From Deltaproteobacteria bacterium (GTDB lineage Bacteria; Myxococcota_A; Polyangia; DRWM01; JAAZOP01): DNA of 64,000 bases. Positions 1 to 8,212 of this stretch are shown piece after piece (position 1 is the stretch's first letter; every line of letters starts with the position of its first letter). The stretch spans positions 56,418 to 120,417 of the forward strand of contig JACRCZ010000149.1 of assembly GCA_016218765.1 (NCBI GenBank), in the 5' to 3' direction. The notes beneath the pieces were generated by a model that had not been told where the DNA came from, did no database searches, and saw only the letters and a list, made by a program, of their open reading frames with translations. A program made the position numbers and the translations under genes.

Positions 1-2
1 GC

Positions 3-1469
3 TTCGACCGCCCCGCCGCCGCGACGCCCGCCTCCGCACCGCCCGCTCCGGCCGGCGAGCCCGAGACGGGCCCGTACGAGCCGACGATGCCCGCGGGTCC
101 GTTCGTGCCCCTGTGGTCGACCGAGCCGATCGACCCGGAAGGCATGCACGACGCCGCGGAAGGAGAGGGATGGGACGAGGCACGGGAAATCGTCAGCGTC
201 GTCGACGTCGAAATGGCTCCGCTCGGCCAGTACTCGGCCTTCGACGCCCAGGGACTGAGCTTCGTGGCCGGGGACCGGGTGGTGGTGGCGACGCCACGGG
301 GACTCGAGATGGGCCGCGTCGTCCGCGCCAGCCGCATCGAGCTGCGCCGGGGCCACGACCTGCCCAAGGTCCTGCGCCGGGCCGCCGCGGGAGACGAACG
401 GCAGAGCCGGCGCAACGTCGAGCGGGCGCAGGAGGCGATGGAATACGCCGAGCGGCGGGTGCGCGAGCTGGACATGCCGATGAAGCTCCTGGGCGTGGAG
501 CTTCTCCACGGCGGAAGCCGGGCGGTGTTCCACTTCGAGTCGGAGGAGCGCATCGACTTCCGGCAGCTCGTGCACGACCTCGCCGAACAGCTCCGGCTGC
601 GCATCGACATGCGTCAGGTCGGCGTGCGCGACGCCGCCAAGCTCGTCGGTGCGCTCGGCCGCTGCGGCCAACCGGCCTGCTGCGCACGCTACATGCGCAA
701 CTTCTGCCCCGTCTCGATCCGCATGGCCAAGGACCAGAACCTCGTGCTCAGTCCGGAAAAGGTGTCCGGCGTCTGCGGCCGGCTGCTGTGCTGCCTCTCC
801 TACGAGCACGAGGGGTATCGCTCGTTGCGCGCCGGCCTGCCCAAGGTGGGCAAGCGCATCGCGACGCCCGCCGGGGAGGCGCTGATCAAGGACGTCGATG
901 TGCTGCGCCGCCGCGTGACGGTGGAGCTGTTCGACGGCGATCGGAAGGTGTTCAGCGCCGAAGAGCTCGGACTGCCCGGCGCGGGCCCGGCCGCCCCCGG
1001 CGTGGCCTGCACCGTGTGCCAGCCGCCCCAGGAGGGCGCCCCGGGCGACGCCGAATCGGAAGACGACGCGTGCGTGGGCTTCGACCCGCCGGCCGGCCCG
1101 GATCCGGACCGAAGGCCTCAATCCGCGGCTTCCGTCGCCGCGCCGGCGCCTTCGGATCCGAACCGCGGGCTTCAGCCCGCGGCTTCCGCCGCCGCACAAG
1201 TCGAGGATGCGGGCGAAGACTCCACGGCGTACGAGGAGGACGGCGCGGTCGACGGCGAGGCTGCCGCAATCGGTACGCCGGGCGCACCGGGCGGCGAAGA
1301 CCGGCAACGACGACGACGCCGGCGACGGCGCCGCGGCGGCGGAGGCGGCGGAATGGGCGGACCCGGCGGCAACCCGCCCGCGGCCGGGTCCGGCGGACCG
1401 GGCGGCCCGCCGCCGGCAGGACCGGCCGGCGGTTCCGGACCGCCTCCCTCTCCCGCAGGCCCGGGCTGA
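3..1469 (+). CDS. PSP1/RicT-like (YaaT family) protein, 5' end possibly outside the window
   Basis: The core (about residues 40-250 counted from the ATG at 87) matches the PSP1 C-terminal domain: a beta-rich entry (GDRVVVATPRGLEMG) followed by the Cys motifs RCGQPACCARYMRNFCP and VCGRLLCCLSYE. In Bacillus the homologue RicT/YaaT forms an Fe-S-containing complex with RicA and RicF that affects RNase Y activity; whether that holds here is unknown. The last ~150 residues are a low-complexity Ala/Pro/Gly tail with a short polyarginine stretch, which could bind nucleic acid. The frame stays open to base 3. The ATG at 87 is the first start inside the window, but an upstream start is possible because the preceding residues are also Pro/Ala-rich. 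It begins an operon with metG, a neighbour often seen in Myxococcota. A duplicated repeat unit sits in the tail. Confidence 0.85.
   Translation, partial: FDRPAAATPASAPPAPAGEPETGPYEPTMPAGPFVPLWSTEPIDPEGMHDAAEGEGWDEAREIVSVVDVEMAPLGQYSAFDAQGLSFVAGDRVVVATPRGLEMGRVVRASRIELRRGHDLPKVLRRAAAGDERQSRRNVERAQEAMEYAERRVRELDMPMKLLGVELLHGGSRAVFHFESEERIDFRQLVHDLAEQLRLRIDMRQVGVRDAAKLVGALGRCGQPACCARYMRNFCPVSIRMAKDQNLVLSPEKVSGVCGRLLCCLSYEHEGYRSLRAGLPKVGKRIATPAGEALIKDVDVLRRRVTVELFDGDRKVFSAEELGLPGAGPAAPGVACTVCQPPQEGAPGDAESEDDACVGFDPPAGPDPDRRPQSAASVAAPAPSDPNRGLQPAASAAAQVEDAGEDSTAYEEDGAVDGEAAAIGTPGAPGGEDRQRRRRRRRRRGGGGGGMGGPGGNPPAAGSGGPGGPPPAGPAGGSGPPPSPAGPG
1100..1193 (+). repeat. Duplicated ~40-bp palindromic unit inside the ricT-like tail
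   Basis: Two related copies begin at 1100 and 1154 (period 54 bp). Each starts GGATCCG and ends CGCGGCTTCCG. The second copy holds a perfect hairpin at 1163-1182 (8-bp arms CCGCGGGC/GCCCGCGG, loop TTCA). Both are translated in frame as Pro/Ala/Ser-rich linker. The hairpin resembles a dispersed bacterial palindrome that I recall only from memory. Confidence 0.7.
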
Positions 1470-1510
1470 GCACGCAACCCCGACGCCCACGGACAGGAAC
1501 GGAGCCAAGG

Positions 1511-3556
1511 ATGCCCCAGATGGATTCCGCGAACCGCACCGGCTACTTCGTCACCACGCCGATCTACTACGTGAACGACGTCCCGCACCTGGGGACCGCC
1601 TACACCACCATCGCCGCCGACGTTTTCGCCCGCTTTCACCGCCTGCGCGGACGGAACGTGCGCTTCCTCACCGGACTGGACGAACACGGCCAGAAGATCG
1701 CCGAGGCCGCCGAGGCGGCCGGTCTGGAGCCGAAGGCGTTCGTCGACCGCATGGCGGCCCCGTTCCGCGAAGCGTGGGCCGCCCTCGACACCAACCCGGA
1801 CGACTTCATCCGCACCACCGAGGAACGCCACCAGCGCGTCGTGCAGGCGCTGTGGTCGCGGATCGCCGCCACCGGCGACATCTACAAAGGGCTCTACGAG
1901 GACTGGTACTGCACGGGCTGCGAGGCCTACTACACCGAGAAGGACCTCGTCGACGGCAAGTGCCCCGTCCACGAACGCCCCGCGACGAAGATGCGGACCG
2001 AAAGCTACTTCTTCCGCCTCTCCGCCTACCAGGAACGCCTGCTCCGCTTCTACGCCGCACAACCGGACTTCGTCCTGCCGGCCTCGCGCATGAACGAAGT
2101 CGTGCGCTTCGTCGAGTCCGGACTGCGGGACCTGTCCATCTCCCGCGCCAACTTCCGCTGGGGCATCCCCGTCCCGGGCGACGACGAACACGTCATGTAC
2201 GTGTGGTTCGACGCGCTCAGCAACTACGTCTCCGCTCTCGGAGGCGAGGGCGCCCCGGACTACCGCTCGTTCTGGCCGGCCGACGTCCACCTCGTCGGCA
2301 AGGACATCCTCCGGTTCCACGCCGTCTACTGGCCCGCCTTCCTCATCGCCGCCGGAATGCCCCTGCCCCGCCACGTCTTCGCCCACGGCTGGCTCACCAT
2401 CAACGGCCAGAAAATGTCCAAGTCCCTGCGCAACGTGGTCGAGCCGCGCCGCCTGGCCGAATGCTACGGAGTCGACGCCGTACGCTACTACCTCATGCGC
2501 GACGTCAACTTCGGCCTCGACGGCGACTTCTCCCACGCCGCCCTCGTCGGCCGCATCAACGCCGACCTGGCCAACGACCTGGGCAACCTGCTCAACCGCA
2601 CCGTCGCGCTCGTCGAGAAGCTCGCCGGCGGAACCGTACCCCCCGCAGGCGAACCCGGAGAACGCGAACGTGCCCTGCGCCAGGCAGCCGAACGGACCGC
2701 AGCCCAGGCGGCGGACGAATTCGAGGCGTACCGCCCCCATCGCGCACTCGAAGCGATCTGGGCCCTCTGCGCCGAAGGAAACCGCTTCGTCGATGCCGCC
2801 GCTCCCTGGGCCCTGGCCAAGGCCGGAAGGACCGCCGAGCTGCACTCCGTCCTCTATGCGGCCCTCGAGGCGCTGCGCTGGATCGCCCTCATGACCCTCC
2901 CCGTCATGCCCGGCAAGGCCCGCATCGCCCTCTCACGGATCGGCGACGTCCTCCCCGCAGCCTGGCCCGCCACCTGGGGCGGCCTCCCCTCCGGCGTCAA
3001 AGTCGTCCGCGGCGAACCCCTCTTCCCCCGCATCGATGCCGACCGCGAAAAGGAGCTGGCACGCATGCTCGGCATCGGCACCGAGGGGGCGGCGGTCGGC
3101 GATCGACGGTCGACGGTCGAGGGGGCCCCGGCCGCCGACCGCCCACCGCCCGCCGCCGCCGTCGCCCCGACCGCCGACCGCCCACCGCCCACCGCCGCCC
3201 CGAATCCTGAGCGAGCGCAGCGAGTCGAAGGGACCATTCCCTACGACCACTTCGCGAAGCTCGAGCTGCGCATCGCCAAGGTGCTGGCCGCAGAAAAGGT
3301 GCCCAAGGCGGACAAGCTGATCCGGCTCTCCATCGACGCCGGCGACGGCACGCCGCGCACCATCGTCGCCGGCATCGCCGCCCGCTACCAACCCGAACAG
3401 CTCGTCGGCAAACGCATCGTCGTCCTCGCCAACCTCGAGCCCCGCACGTTGCGGGGCATCGAGTCCCACGGCATGCTGCTGGCCGCCACCCACGACGGCA
3501 AGCCCTGCGTCCTCACCGTCGAGGACGAGATCCCGCCGGGGACGAGGGTTTCCTGA
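1511..3556 (+). CDS. metG: Methionyl-tRNA synthetase with C-terminal tRNA-binding domain
   Basis: 681 residues. This class I synthetase charges tRNA-Met. The HIGH-type motif appears as PHLGT near residue 22, a zinc knuckle starts at CTGC with CPVH behind it (about residues 135-160), and the KMSKS loop is at roughly residues 302-306. The C-terminal ~105 residues form a Trbp111/EMAP-type OB fold (DHFAKLELRIAKVLAAEKV), which dimerises and binds tRNA. The ATG at 1511 is chosen because the synthetase domain starts right after it; the frame is open upstream only as a shadow of the ricT-like gene. The linker between the anticodon-binding domain and the OB fold (about residues 520-575) is made of imported short repeats. 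Confidence 0.97.
   Translation: MPQMDSANRTGYFVTTPIYYVNDVPHLGTAYTTIAADVFARFHRLRGRNVRFLTGLDEHGQKIAEAAEAAGLEPKAFVDRMAAPFREAWAALDTNPDDFIRTTEERHQRVVQALWSRIAATGDIYKGLYEDWYCTGCEAYYTEKDLVDGKCPVHERPATKMRTESYFFRLSAYQERLLRFYAAQPDFVLPASRMNEVVRFVESGLRDLSISRANFRWGIPVPGDDEHVMYVWFDALSNYVSALGGEGAPDYRSFWPADVHLVGKDILRFHAVYWPAFLIAAGMPLPRHVFAHGWLTINGQKMSKSLRNVVEPRRLAECYGVDAVRYYLMRDVNFGLDGDFSHAALVGRINADLANDLGNLLNRTVALVEKLAGGTVPPAGEPGERERALRQAAERTAAQAADEFEAYRPHRALEAIWALCAEGNRFVDAAAPWALAKAGRTAELHSVLYAALEALRWIALMTLPVMPGKARIALSRIGDVLPAAWPATWGGLPSGVKVVRGEPLFPRIDADREKELARMLGIGTEGAAVGDRRSTVEGAPAADRPPPAAAVAPTADRPPPTAAPNPERAQRVEGTIPYDHFAKLELRIAKVLAAEKVPKADKLIRLSIDAGDGTPRTIVAGIAARYQPEQLVGKRIVVLANLEPRTLRGIESHGMLLAATHDGKPCVLTVEDEIPPGTRVS
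3098..3232 (+). repeat. Short-repeat patchwork encoding the MetG interdomain linker
   Basis: From about 3098 the DNA holds 7-bp periodic strings (GGTCGGCGATCGACGGTCGA, then two runs of CGACCGCCCACCGCC type). These are followed at 3206-3232 by a 27-bp palindromic repeat beginning CCTGAGCGAGCGCAGCGAG and ending TCGAAGGG. The same 27-mer, with two differences and inverted, lies at 54150-54176. All of it is translated in frame as Pro/Ala/Arg linker (PNPERAQRVEG from the 27-mer). Confidence 0.8.
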
Positions 3557-3581
3557 GGCCGGGGACGGACGAGGAGCGCCG

Positions 3582-4799
3582 ATGTCTCGAAGCCGCGTGC
3601 CCCCCTACTCCCTCGGCCACCCCGGCGCCGTCGCCCTGCCCTGGCTCCCTGCCATGCTGGCCCCCACCGTCGAAGCGGCCCTGCGCGACACCGCCAGCAC
3701 CAAGGTCCGCTTCCGCCGCGACGCCGCCTTCGCCCTGCGGAACGCCGAAACGCCGCAACACGACGCGGCCGTCGCAGCCCTGCGCCGCCTGCTCTCCGAT
3801 CCCGACGCCCCCGTCCGCGCCCTGTCCGCCGAGTCCCTGGCCGCCCTGCGCGACGCCGCCTCGCTCGCCGCCGTCGCCCCCCTCGTGGACGACCCCGACG
3901 TGGGCGTCCGGAGCGCGGCCGTCGAAGCTTTGGCCGATCTCGCCGGCGACGACGACGCACCCCTCCGACGCCTGCTCACCCACGACCGGCCGGACGTCCG
4001 CGCCCGCACCTGCGCCGCGCTGGCCGAGCTGGGTGCGGAGGGCGCCGAGGGCGAGCTCGTCCGCGTCCTGGACGACCCGAACGCCGTGGCGCGGCACGGC
4101 GCCACGACGGCGCTCGGCTGGTGGTTCCCACGCCGGCGCAGCGCGGAGCTGCACCTCCGGCTCCAGGATCCCGACGCAAGCGTGCGCCTCGCCGCCGCCG
4201 ACGCGCTCGCGTTCGTCGACGACGACGCGGGGCTCGACGTCCTGCGTGAGCGACTGCGCCGCGGACCCGCGGACGAAACATGGGACGACGCCCTGGCCCG
4301 GCTCTCGGGTCGCGCCGCCCCCGCGGACCGGCCGCTCTTCGCCGCCCACGCGAAATGGCCCACCCGACCGCGCCGCCGCGCCATCGCCCTGGCCGCCCTG
4401 GCCCGGCTGGGGGACGAGGCCGCGGCCGCGAAGCTCCGCACCTGGCTGGAACACCGCGATCCGCAGCGCCGTGCGGAGGCCCTGCTGGCCGCAGGCAGCG
4501 CACGGCTGGAACGGTTCCGCACCGCCATCGAAGACCACATCCGCAACCCCGGCTCGCCGGCCTTCCACGCCGCCCTCGCCGCGGCCGTCCAGGCCGCCGA
4601 ACCGGCCCTGGCAGGAGCCCTCGTCGAAACGGCTCGCACGACCGCCGACCGCGCCGTGTTCGAGGACCTGGCCGCGGCGGCGGACGACCTGGCCCGCGTC
4701 CTGGGCGACCGCGCACCGCAAGACCTCCGCGACCTGGCCGGCGCCTCGTTCGAAGGCCTGGGCACCACCAACGACGATCGGAACCCCCGCGATGGCTGA
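3582..4799 (+). CDS. HEAT-repeat protein
   Basis: 405 residues. The N-terminal two thirds contain at least five HEAT/PBS-lyase-type repeats with the pattern L-x-D-P-D-x-x-V-R-x-x-A-x-x-A-L (for example LSDPDAPVRALSAESLAAL, VDDPDVGVRSAAVEALADL, LQDPDASVRLAAADALAFV). Such helical solenoids serve as protein-binding scaffolds. No signal peptide or catalytic motif is seen, so it is probably cytoplasmic. It lies 25 bp after metG and its stop overlaps the start of the TatD fusion by 8 bp (ATGGCTGA), so translation is likely coupled. The partner is unknown. Confidence 0.85.
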   Translation: MSRSRVPPYSLGHPGAVALPWLPAMLAPTVEAALRDTASTKVRFRRDAAFALRNAETPQHDAAVAALRRLLSDPDAPVRALSAESLAALRDAASLAAVAPLVDDPDVGVRSAAVEALADLAGDDDAPLRRLLTHDRPDVRARTCAALAELGAEGAEGELVRVLDDPNAVARHGATTALGWWFPRRRSAELHLRLQDPDASVRLAAADALAFVDDDAGLDVLRERLRRGPADETWDDALARLSGRAAPADRPLFAAHAKWPTRPRRRAIALAALARLGDEAAAAKLRTWLEHRDPQRRAEALLAAGSARLERFRTAIEDHIRNPGSPAFHAALAAAVQAAEPALAGALVETARTTADRAVFEDLAAAADDLARVLGDRAPQDLRDLAGASFEGLGTTNDDRNPRDG

Positions 4800-6204
4800 A
4801 CCCGACGCCCCCAGCCCCCTCTTCGACGCCCACGCCCACCTCGACTTCGCCGACTTCGACGGCGAGACCGACGCCGTGCTCGACCGCGCTCGCGCCGCCG
4901 GCCTCGTCGGCATCGTGACCGTCGGCGCCGGACGCGGCCTGGACGGCCAGGACGCCGCCGTCACCCTCGCCGCCCGCCACCCCGATGTCTGGGCCACCGT
5001 CGGCATCCATCCCCACGATGCCACCATGGCCGACGATTCCGCCCTGGCTCGCATCCGCGAGCTGGCCGCCCGCCCACGCGTCGTGGCCGTCGGCGAAATC
5101 GGCCTCGACTACCACTACGATCACTCGCCGCGCCCCCGGCAACGCCGCGCCTTCGCCGCCCAGCTCCGACTGGCCCGCGAGCTGCGACTCCCCATCGTCG
5201 TGCACACCCGGGAAGCCGAGGACGATACCCTCGCCGCACTCGTCGACGAAGGCGCCGCCGAAGTCGGCGGCGTCCTGCACTGCTTCTCGGGAAGCGAACG
5301 CCTCGCCCGCGCCGCCCTCTCCCTCGGCCTCCACATCTCCCTCTCCGGCGTCCTCACCTTCCCCAAGGCCGACGCCCTGCGCGACGTCGTCCGCCGCGCC
5401 GTGCCCATCGAACGATCGCTGGTCGAGACCGACGCGCCGTTCCTGGCCCCGGTCCCCCATCGCGGCAAACGCTGCGAGCCGGCCTGGGTGGTGCACACCG
5501 CCGCCAGACTTGCCGAAATCCACGGACTCTCCCTCGAGGACGTGGCCCGCATCACCACGCGCAACGCCCGCCGGCTCTATCGCCTGGAAGACCCGCTCGA
5601 ACCACGCCTCGCCTACCCCATCCGCGACTCCCTCTACCTCAACATCACCAACCGCTGCACCCTCGCCTGCTCCTTCTGCGCCAAACGCTCCGACTGGACC
5701 GTCAAGGGCCACTTCCTCAAGCTCCCCGCGGAACCGTCGGCGGCGGAGCTGCGCGCCGCCATCGCCGTCGAAACGGCCCGGCGCGCGTTCACCGAGGTCG
5801 TCTTCTGCGGCTTCGGCGAATCCACCCTGCGCCTGGACCTGCTGCGGGAGCTGGCGGCCGAGCTGCGCAGCCGCGGATGGCGCATCCGCCTCGACACCGA
5901 CGGCCTCGCCAGCCTCGTCCACGGCCGCGACGTCGCCGCCGAGCTGGCCGGCATCGTCGATGCCGTCAGCGTGTCGCTCAATGCTCCCGACGCGGAAACC
6001 CACGCCCGGCTCTGCCCCTCGCGCTTCGGAACGCAGGCCTGGCCCGCCGTCGTCGCCTTCCTCCGCTCCGCCAGACACCACATCGGCGACGTCACCGCCA
6101 CCGTCGTCGGCCTCCCCGGACTCGACATCGATGCCTGCCGCCGCCTGGCCGAAGACGACCTCGGCGTCCACTTCCGCGTCCGCGCCCACAACGTCGTCGG
6201 TTGA
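4792..6204 (+). CDS. TatD-family hydrolase fused to a TatD-associated radical SAM domain
   Basis: 470 residues in two domains. Residues 10-265 are a TatD metal-dependent hydrolase: H14 and H16 (DAHAHLD), E102 (GEIGLDYH), H138 (VVHTREA), H163 (LHCFSG) and D214 (VETDAPF). From about residue 276 a radical SAM domain follows, with the 4Fe-4S motif CTLACSFC (C289, C293, C296). In many genomes the TatD and 'TatD-associated radical SAM' proteins are separate neighbouring genes; here they form one chain with no stop between them. TatD proteins have 3'-5' exonuclease or deoxyribonuclease activity; the radical SAM reaction is unknown. Last gene of the ricT-metG operon. Confidence 0.92.
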   Translation: MAEPDAPSPLFDAHAHLDFADFDGETDAVLDRARAAGLVGIVTVGAGRGLDGQDAAVTLAARHPDVWATVGIHPHDATMADDSALARIRELAARPRVVAVGEIGLDYHYDHSPRPRQRRAFAAQLRLARELRLPIVVHTREAEDDTLAALVDEGAAEVGGVLHCFSGSERLARAALSLGLHISLSGVLTFPKADALRDVVRRAVPIERSLVETDAPFLAPVPHRGKRCEPAWVVHTAARLAEIHGLSLEDVARITTRNARRLYRLEDPLEPRLAYPIRDSLYLNITNRCTLACSFCAKRSDWTVKGHFLKLPAEPSAAELRAAIAVETARRAFTEVVFCGFGESTLRLDLLRELAAELRSRGWRIRLDTDGLASLVHGRDVAAELAGIVDAVSVSLNAPDAETHARLCPSRFGTQAWPAVVAFLRSARHHIGDVTATVVGLPGLDIDACRRLAEDDLGVHFRVRAHNVVG

Positions 6205-6228
6205 TCACCCGGCCTGCCGGAAAACGCC

Positions 6229-8145
6229 CTACCCCCGCCCCGCCTTCAACAACTCGTCCAGCCGCCTCTGGTACTCGTCCGCCGTGATCTCCCCGCGGGC
6301 GAGCTGCCGCTGCAGCGACGAAACGTGGTGCCGAACACTGTCCGGGGCGGTCCGGGCCGCCGGAGCGGGACCCGCCGCCGCACCCCCGAGCTGATAGCGC
6401 CCGGGACGGACGCCCGCCACCGGCGTCCCCGCCGACGGCGTCGCACGCATCGGATGACTGCCGCCGACCTCCACCCCCATCACCGGCGTCTCCGACGGCC
6501 CAGGGGCCGACGACGGCTCGGCAGGTCCCGCCGCGGGCGGCCAGAAACGAAGGCCCGAAACCTCGGGCGGCGGCCCGGGAGGCGTGGGCGCCGGCACCGG
6601 ACCGCCGCCCGGAAGCCGGGGCCGCATCGCGGGCACGCCAAGCGACGTGTCGCCGGTCCGCCCCGAGCCGCCCGGAGCCGATACCACCGCAGGCGCACGC
6701 AGCCCGGGAGCCAGGGCGGCCGGCGCGCCGAGCAACGTCCGGGCGTGCACCGGCGCACGACGACCCGTGACCGGCTCGGACGAAGGAGCCGGCTGCGCCG
6801 GCGACGCCGCGACCGGCGCCTGCGGCAGCGGCTGCACCGGCAGCACCGGCGACGACGCGCGCGACGGCGGCGGCATCGCGGGGAACGACGGCCGGGACGG
6901 CGGCTTCGGCGGAGGCGGCGGCGAACCCACGGACGGACTCGACGCCCGCGCCGCCCCGGCGGGACCCGCCGGCACCGCCTTGTCCTGCGTCTCGAGCAGC
7001 GGCAACGCATGCCGCGGCGACAACTCGATCAGCTCCGCCGGATCCGGCGCCGCCGCGACGGCAGGCGCAACCGCCGGCGCCGCAAACGGATCGAGGCCCG
7101 GCGGCGGCGGCAACGGCGACAGATCCAGGGGATCCGGCGCCGCGGCCGCGGACACCGCCGGCACCAGCTCCGCCGCAGGCACGAACACCTCGCCGACCGC
7201 GACCGGACGCGCCTCGGATCCGGACCCCGGCGCACGCGCGACCGAACGCACGGGACGCCGCGCCGCCGGCGGCTCGCGACGGATCATCGCCTCGACCGCA
7301 CCCCCGACCACCCCGACACCCAGCCCCACCCACAACAAGCCGGTCCACCACAACGCGCCGAGCTTCACCGGCACGGCAAACGCCGCGTAGCTCAGGGGAA
7401 TGTCCCCGAGGGTCGACGCGAAGGCCGGCACGTGGCCGAAGGCGACCGCCGCCAGGACCACGTGGAACGCGGCCGACGCCAGCACCGACCGGCCACCGCG
7501 GACCGGCGCGCTCGGCAACAACGTCCCCAGCGAGGCCAGCGCCCCCAGCACGACCAGCACCAACGGCGCCGCCGCCAGGATCGCCTGCGCCGACCCCGTC
7601 GCGATCGGATCGAGCACGCCGGCCTGGAACAGCGTCCCGCCGGCATCGCCCATCGGGACGGCGAAAAGCACGATGACCCCGGCGGCACCCAGCCCCGCGA
7701 CCACACGGGCGACCAGCGACTGCCGCAACGCGCGGCGCCACGCCAGCCCCGCCAGCAGCACCGGCACCGCGACGTACGCCAGCGTCTCGCGCCCGCCGGC
7801 ACCCGCCCCGAACACGGCGAACGGCGGCCCGAACTCGTCGGGACACGCCGCCATCCACGCCAGACCCGCCGCGGCCGCTCCCGCACCGAGCGCGGCGCCG
7901 GGGACCGACTCCAACGCCCCGAGGACCGACAGCAGGACCCCGGCCACGACCGGCAACAGGTAGAACACCTCCCGGCCCGACCACAGATCCCACGTGAACG
8001 CCGTGCCGTCCGGCCCGGCCTCCCACGGCGACACGAGAGCCACGAGCGCGATGGCCGCCGTCGCGTAGGTGACCGTCCGCAAGGTCGCGCCGAACAAGGC
8101 ATCCTGGATTTCGAGCGGCGAGGGTCGGTTCAAGCGCAGCGCCAC
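6229..8145 (-). CDS. Multi-pass membrane protein with Pro-rich middle and C-terminal SHOCT-like domain
   Basis: 638 residues if the GTG at 8145 is used. The first ~250 residues hold seven or eight hydrophobic segments (for example VTYATAAIALVALVSP, LVLVVLGALASLGTLLP). Then comes ~330 residues of Pro/Ala/Ser-rich disordered sequence. The last ~35 residues (VSSLQRQLARGEITADEYQ) match the SHOCT motif, a short helical module found at protein ends. The GTG lies directly on a GGGAGG sequence, so a TTG at 8133 with better spacing is an alternative start. Function is not recognisable. It lies 67 bp downstream of the CXXXC-repeat gene on the same strand. Confidence 0.75.
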   Translation of the reverse strand: MALRLNRPSPLEIQDALFGATLRTVTYATAAIALVALVSPWEAGPDGTAFTWDLWSGREVFYLLPVVAGVLLSVLGALESVPGAALGAGAAAAGLAWMAACPDEFGPPFAVFGAGAGGRETLAYVAVPVLLAGLAWRRALRQSLVARVVAGLGAAGVIVLFAVPMGDAGGTLFQAGVLDPIATGSAQAILAAAPLVLVVLGALASLGTLLPSAPVRGGRSVLASAAFHVVLAAVAFGHVPAFASTLGDIPLSYAAFAVPVKLGALWWTGLLWVGLGVGVVGGAVEAMIRREPPAARRPVRSVARAPGSGSEARPVAVGEVFVPAAELVPAVSAAAAPDPLDLSPLPPPPGLDPFAAPAVAPAVAAAPDPAELIELSPRHALPLLETQDKAVPAGPAGAARASSPSVGSPPPPPKPPSRPSFPAMPPPSRASSPVLPVQPLPQAPVAASPAQPAPSSEPVTGRRAPVHARTLLGAPAALAPGLRAPAVVSAPGGSGRTGDTSLGVPAMRPRLPGGGPVPAPTPPGPPPEVSGLRFWPPAAGPAEPSSAPGPSETPVMGVEVGGSHPMRATPSAGTPVAGVRPGRYQLGGAAAGPAPAARTAPDSVRHHVSSLQRQLARGEITADEYQRRLDELLKAGRG

Positions 8146-8212
8146 CTCCCGTGGCCCGATTGTTCCAAAGGACGGCCGGCGTGTCCAATAGCGGGAAGGG
8201 AAGGGGCGGGCT

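Noticed and set aside
113..1510. MetG starting at 113
   Set aside because: The first 466 codons are a shadow frame of the RicT-like gene; the synthetase fold begins right after ATG 1511.
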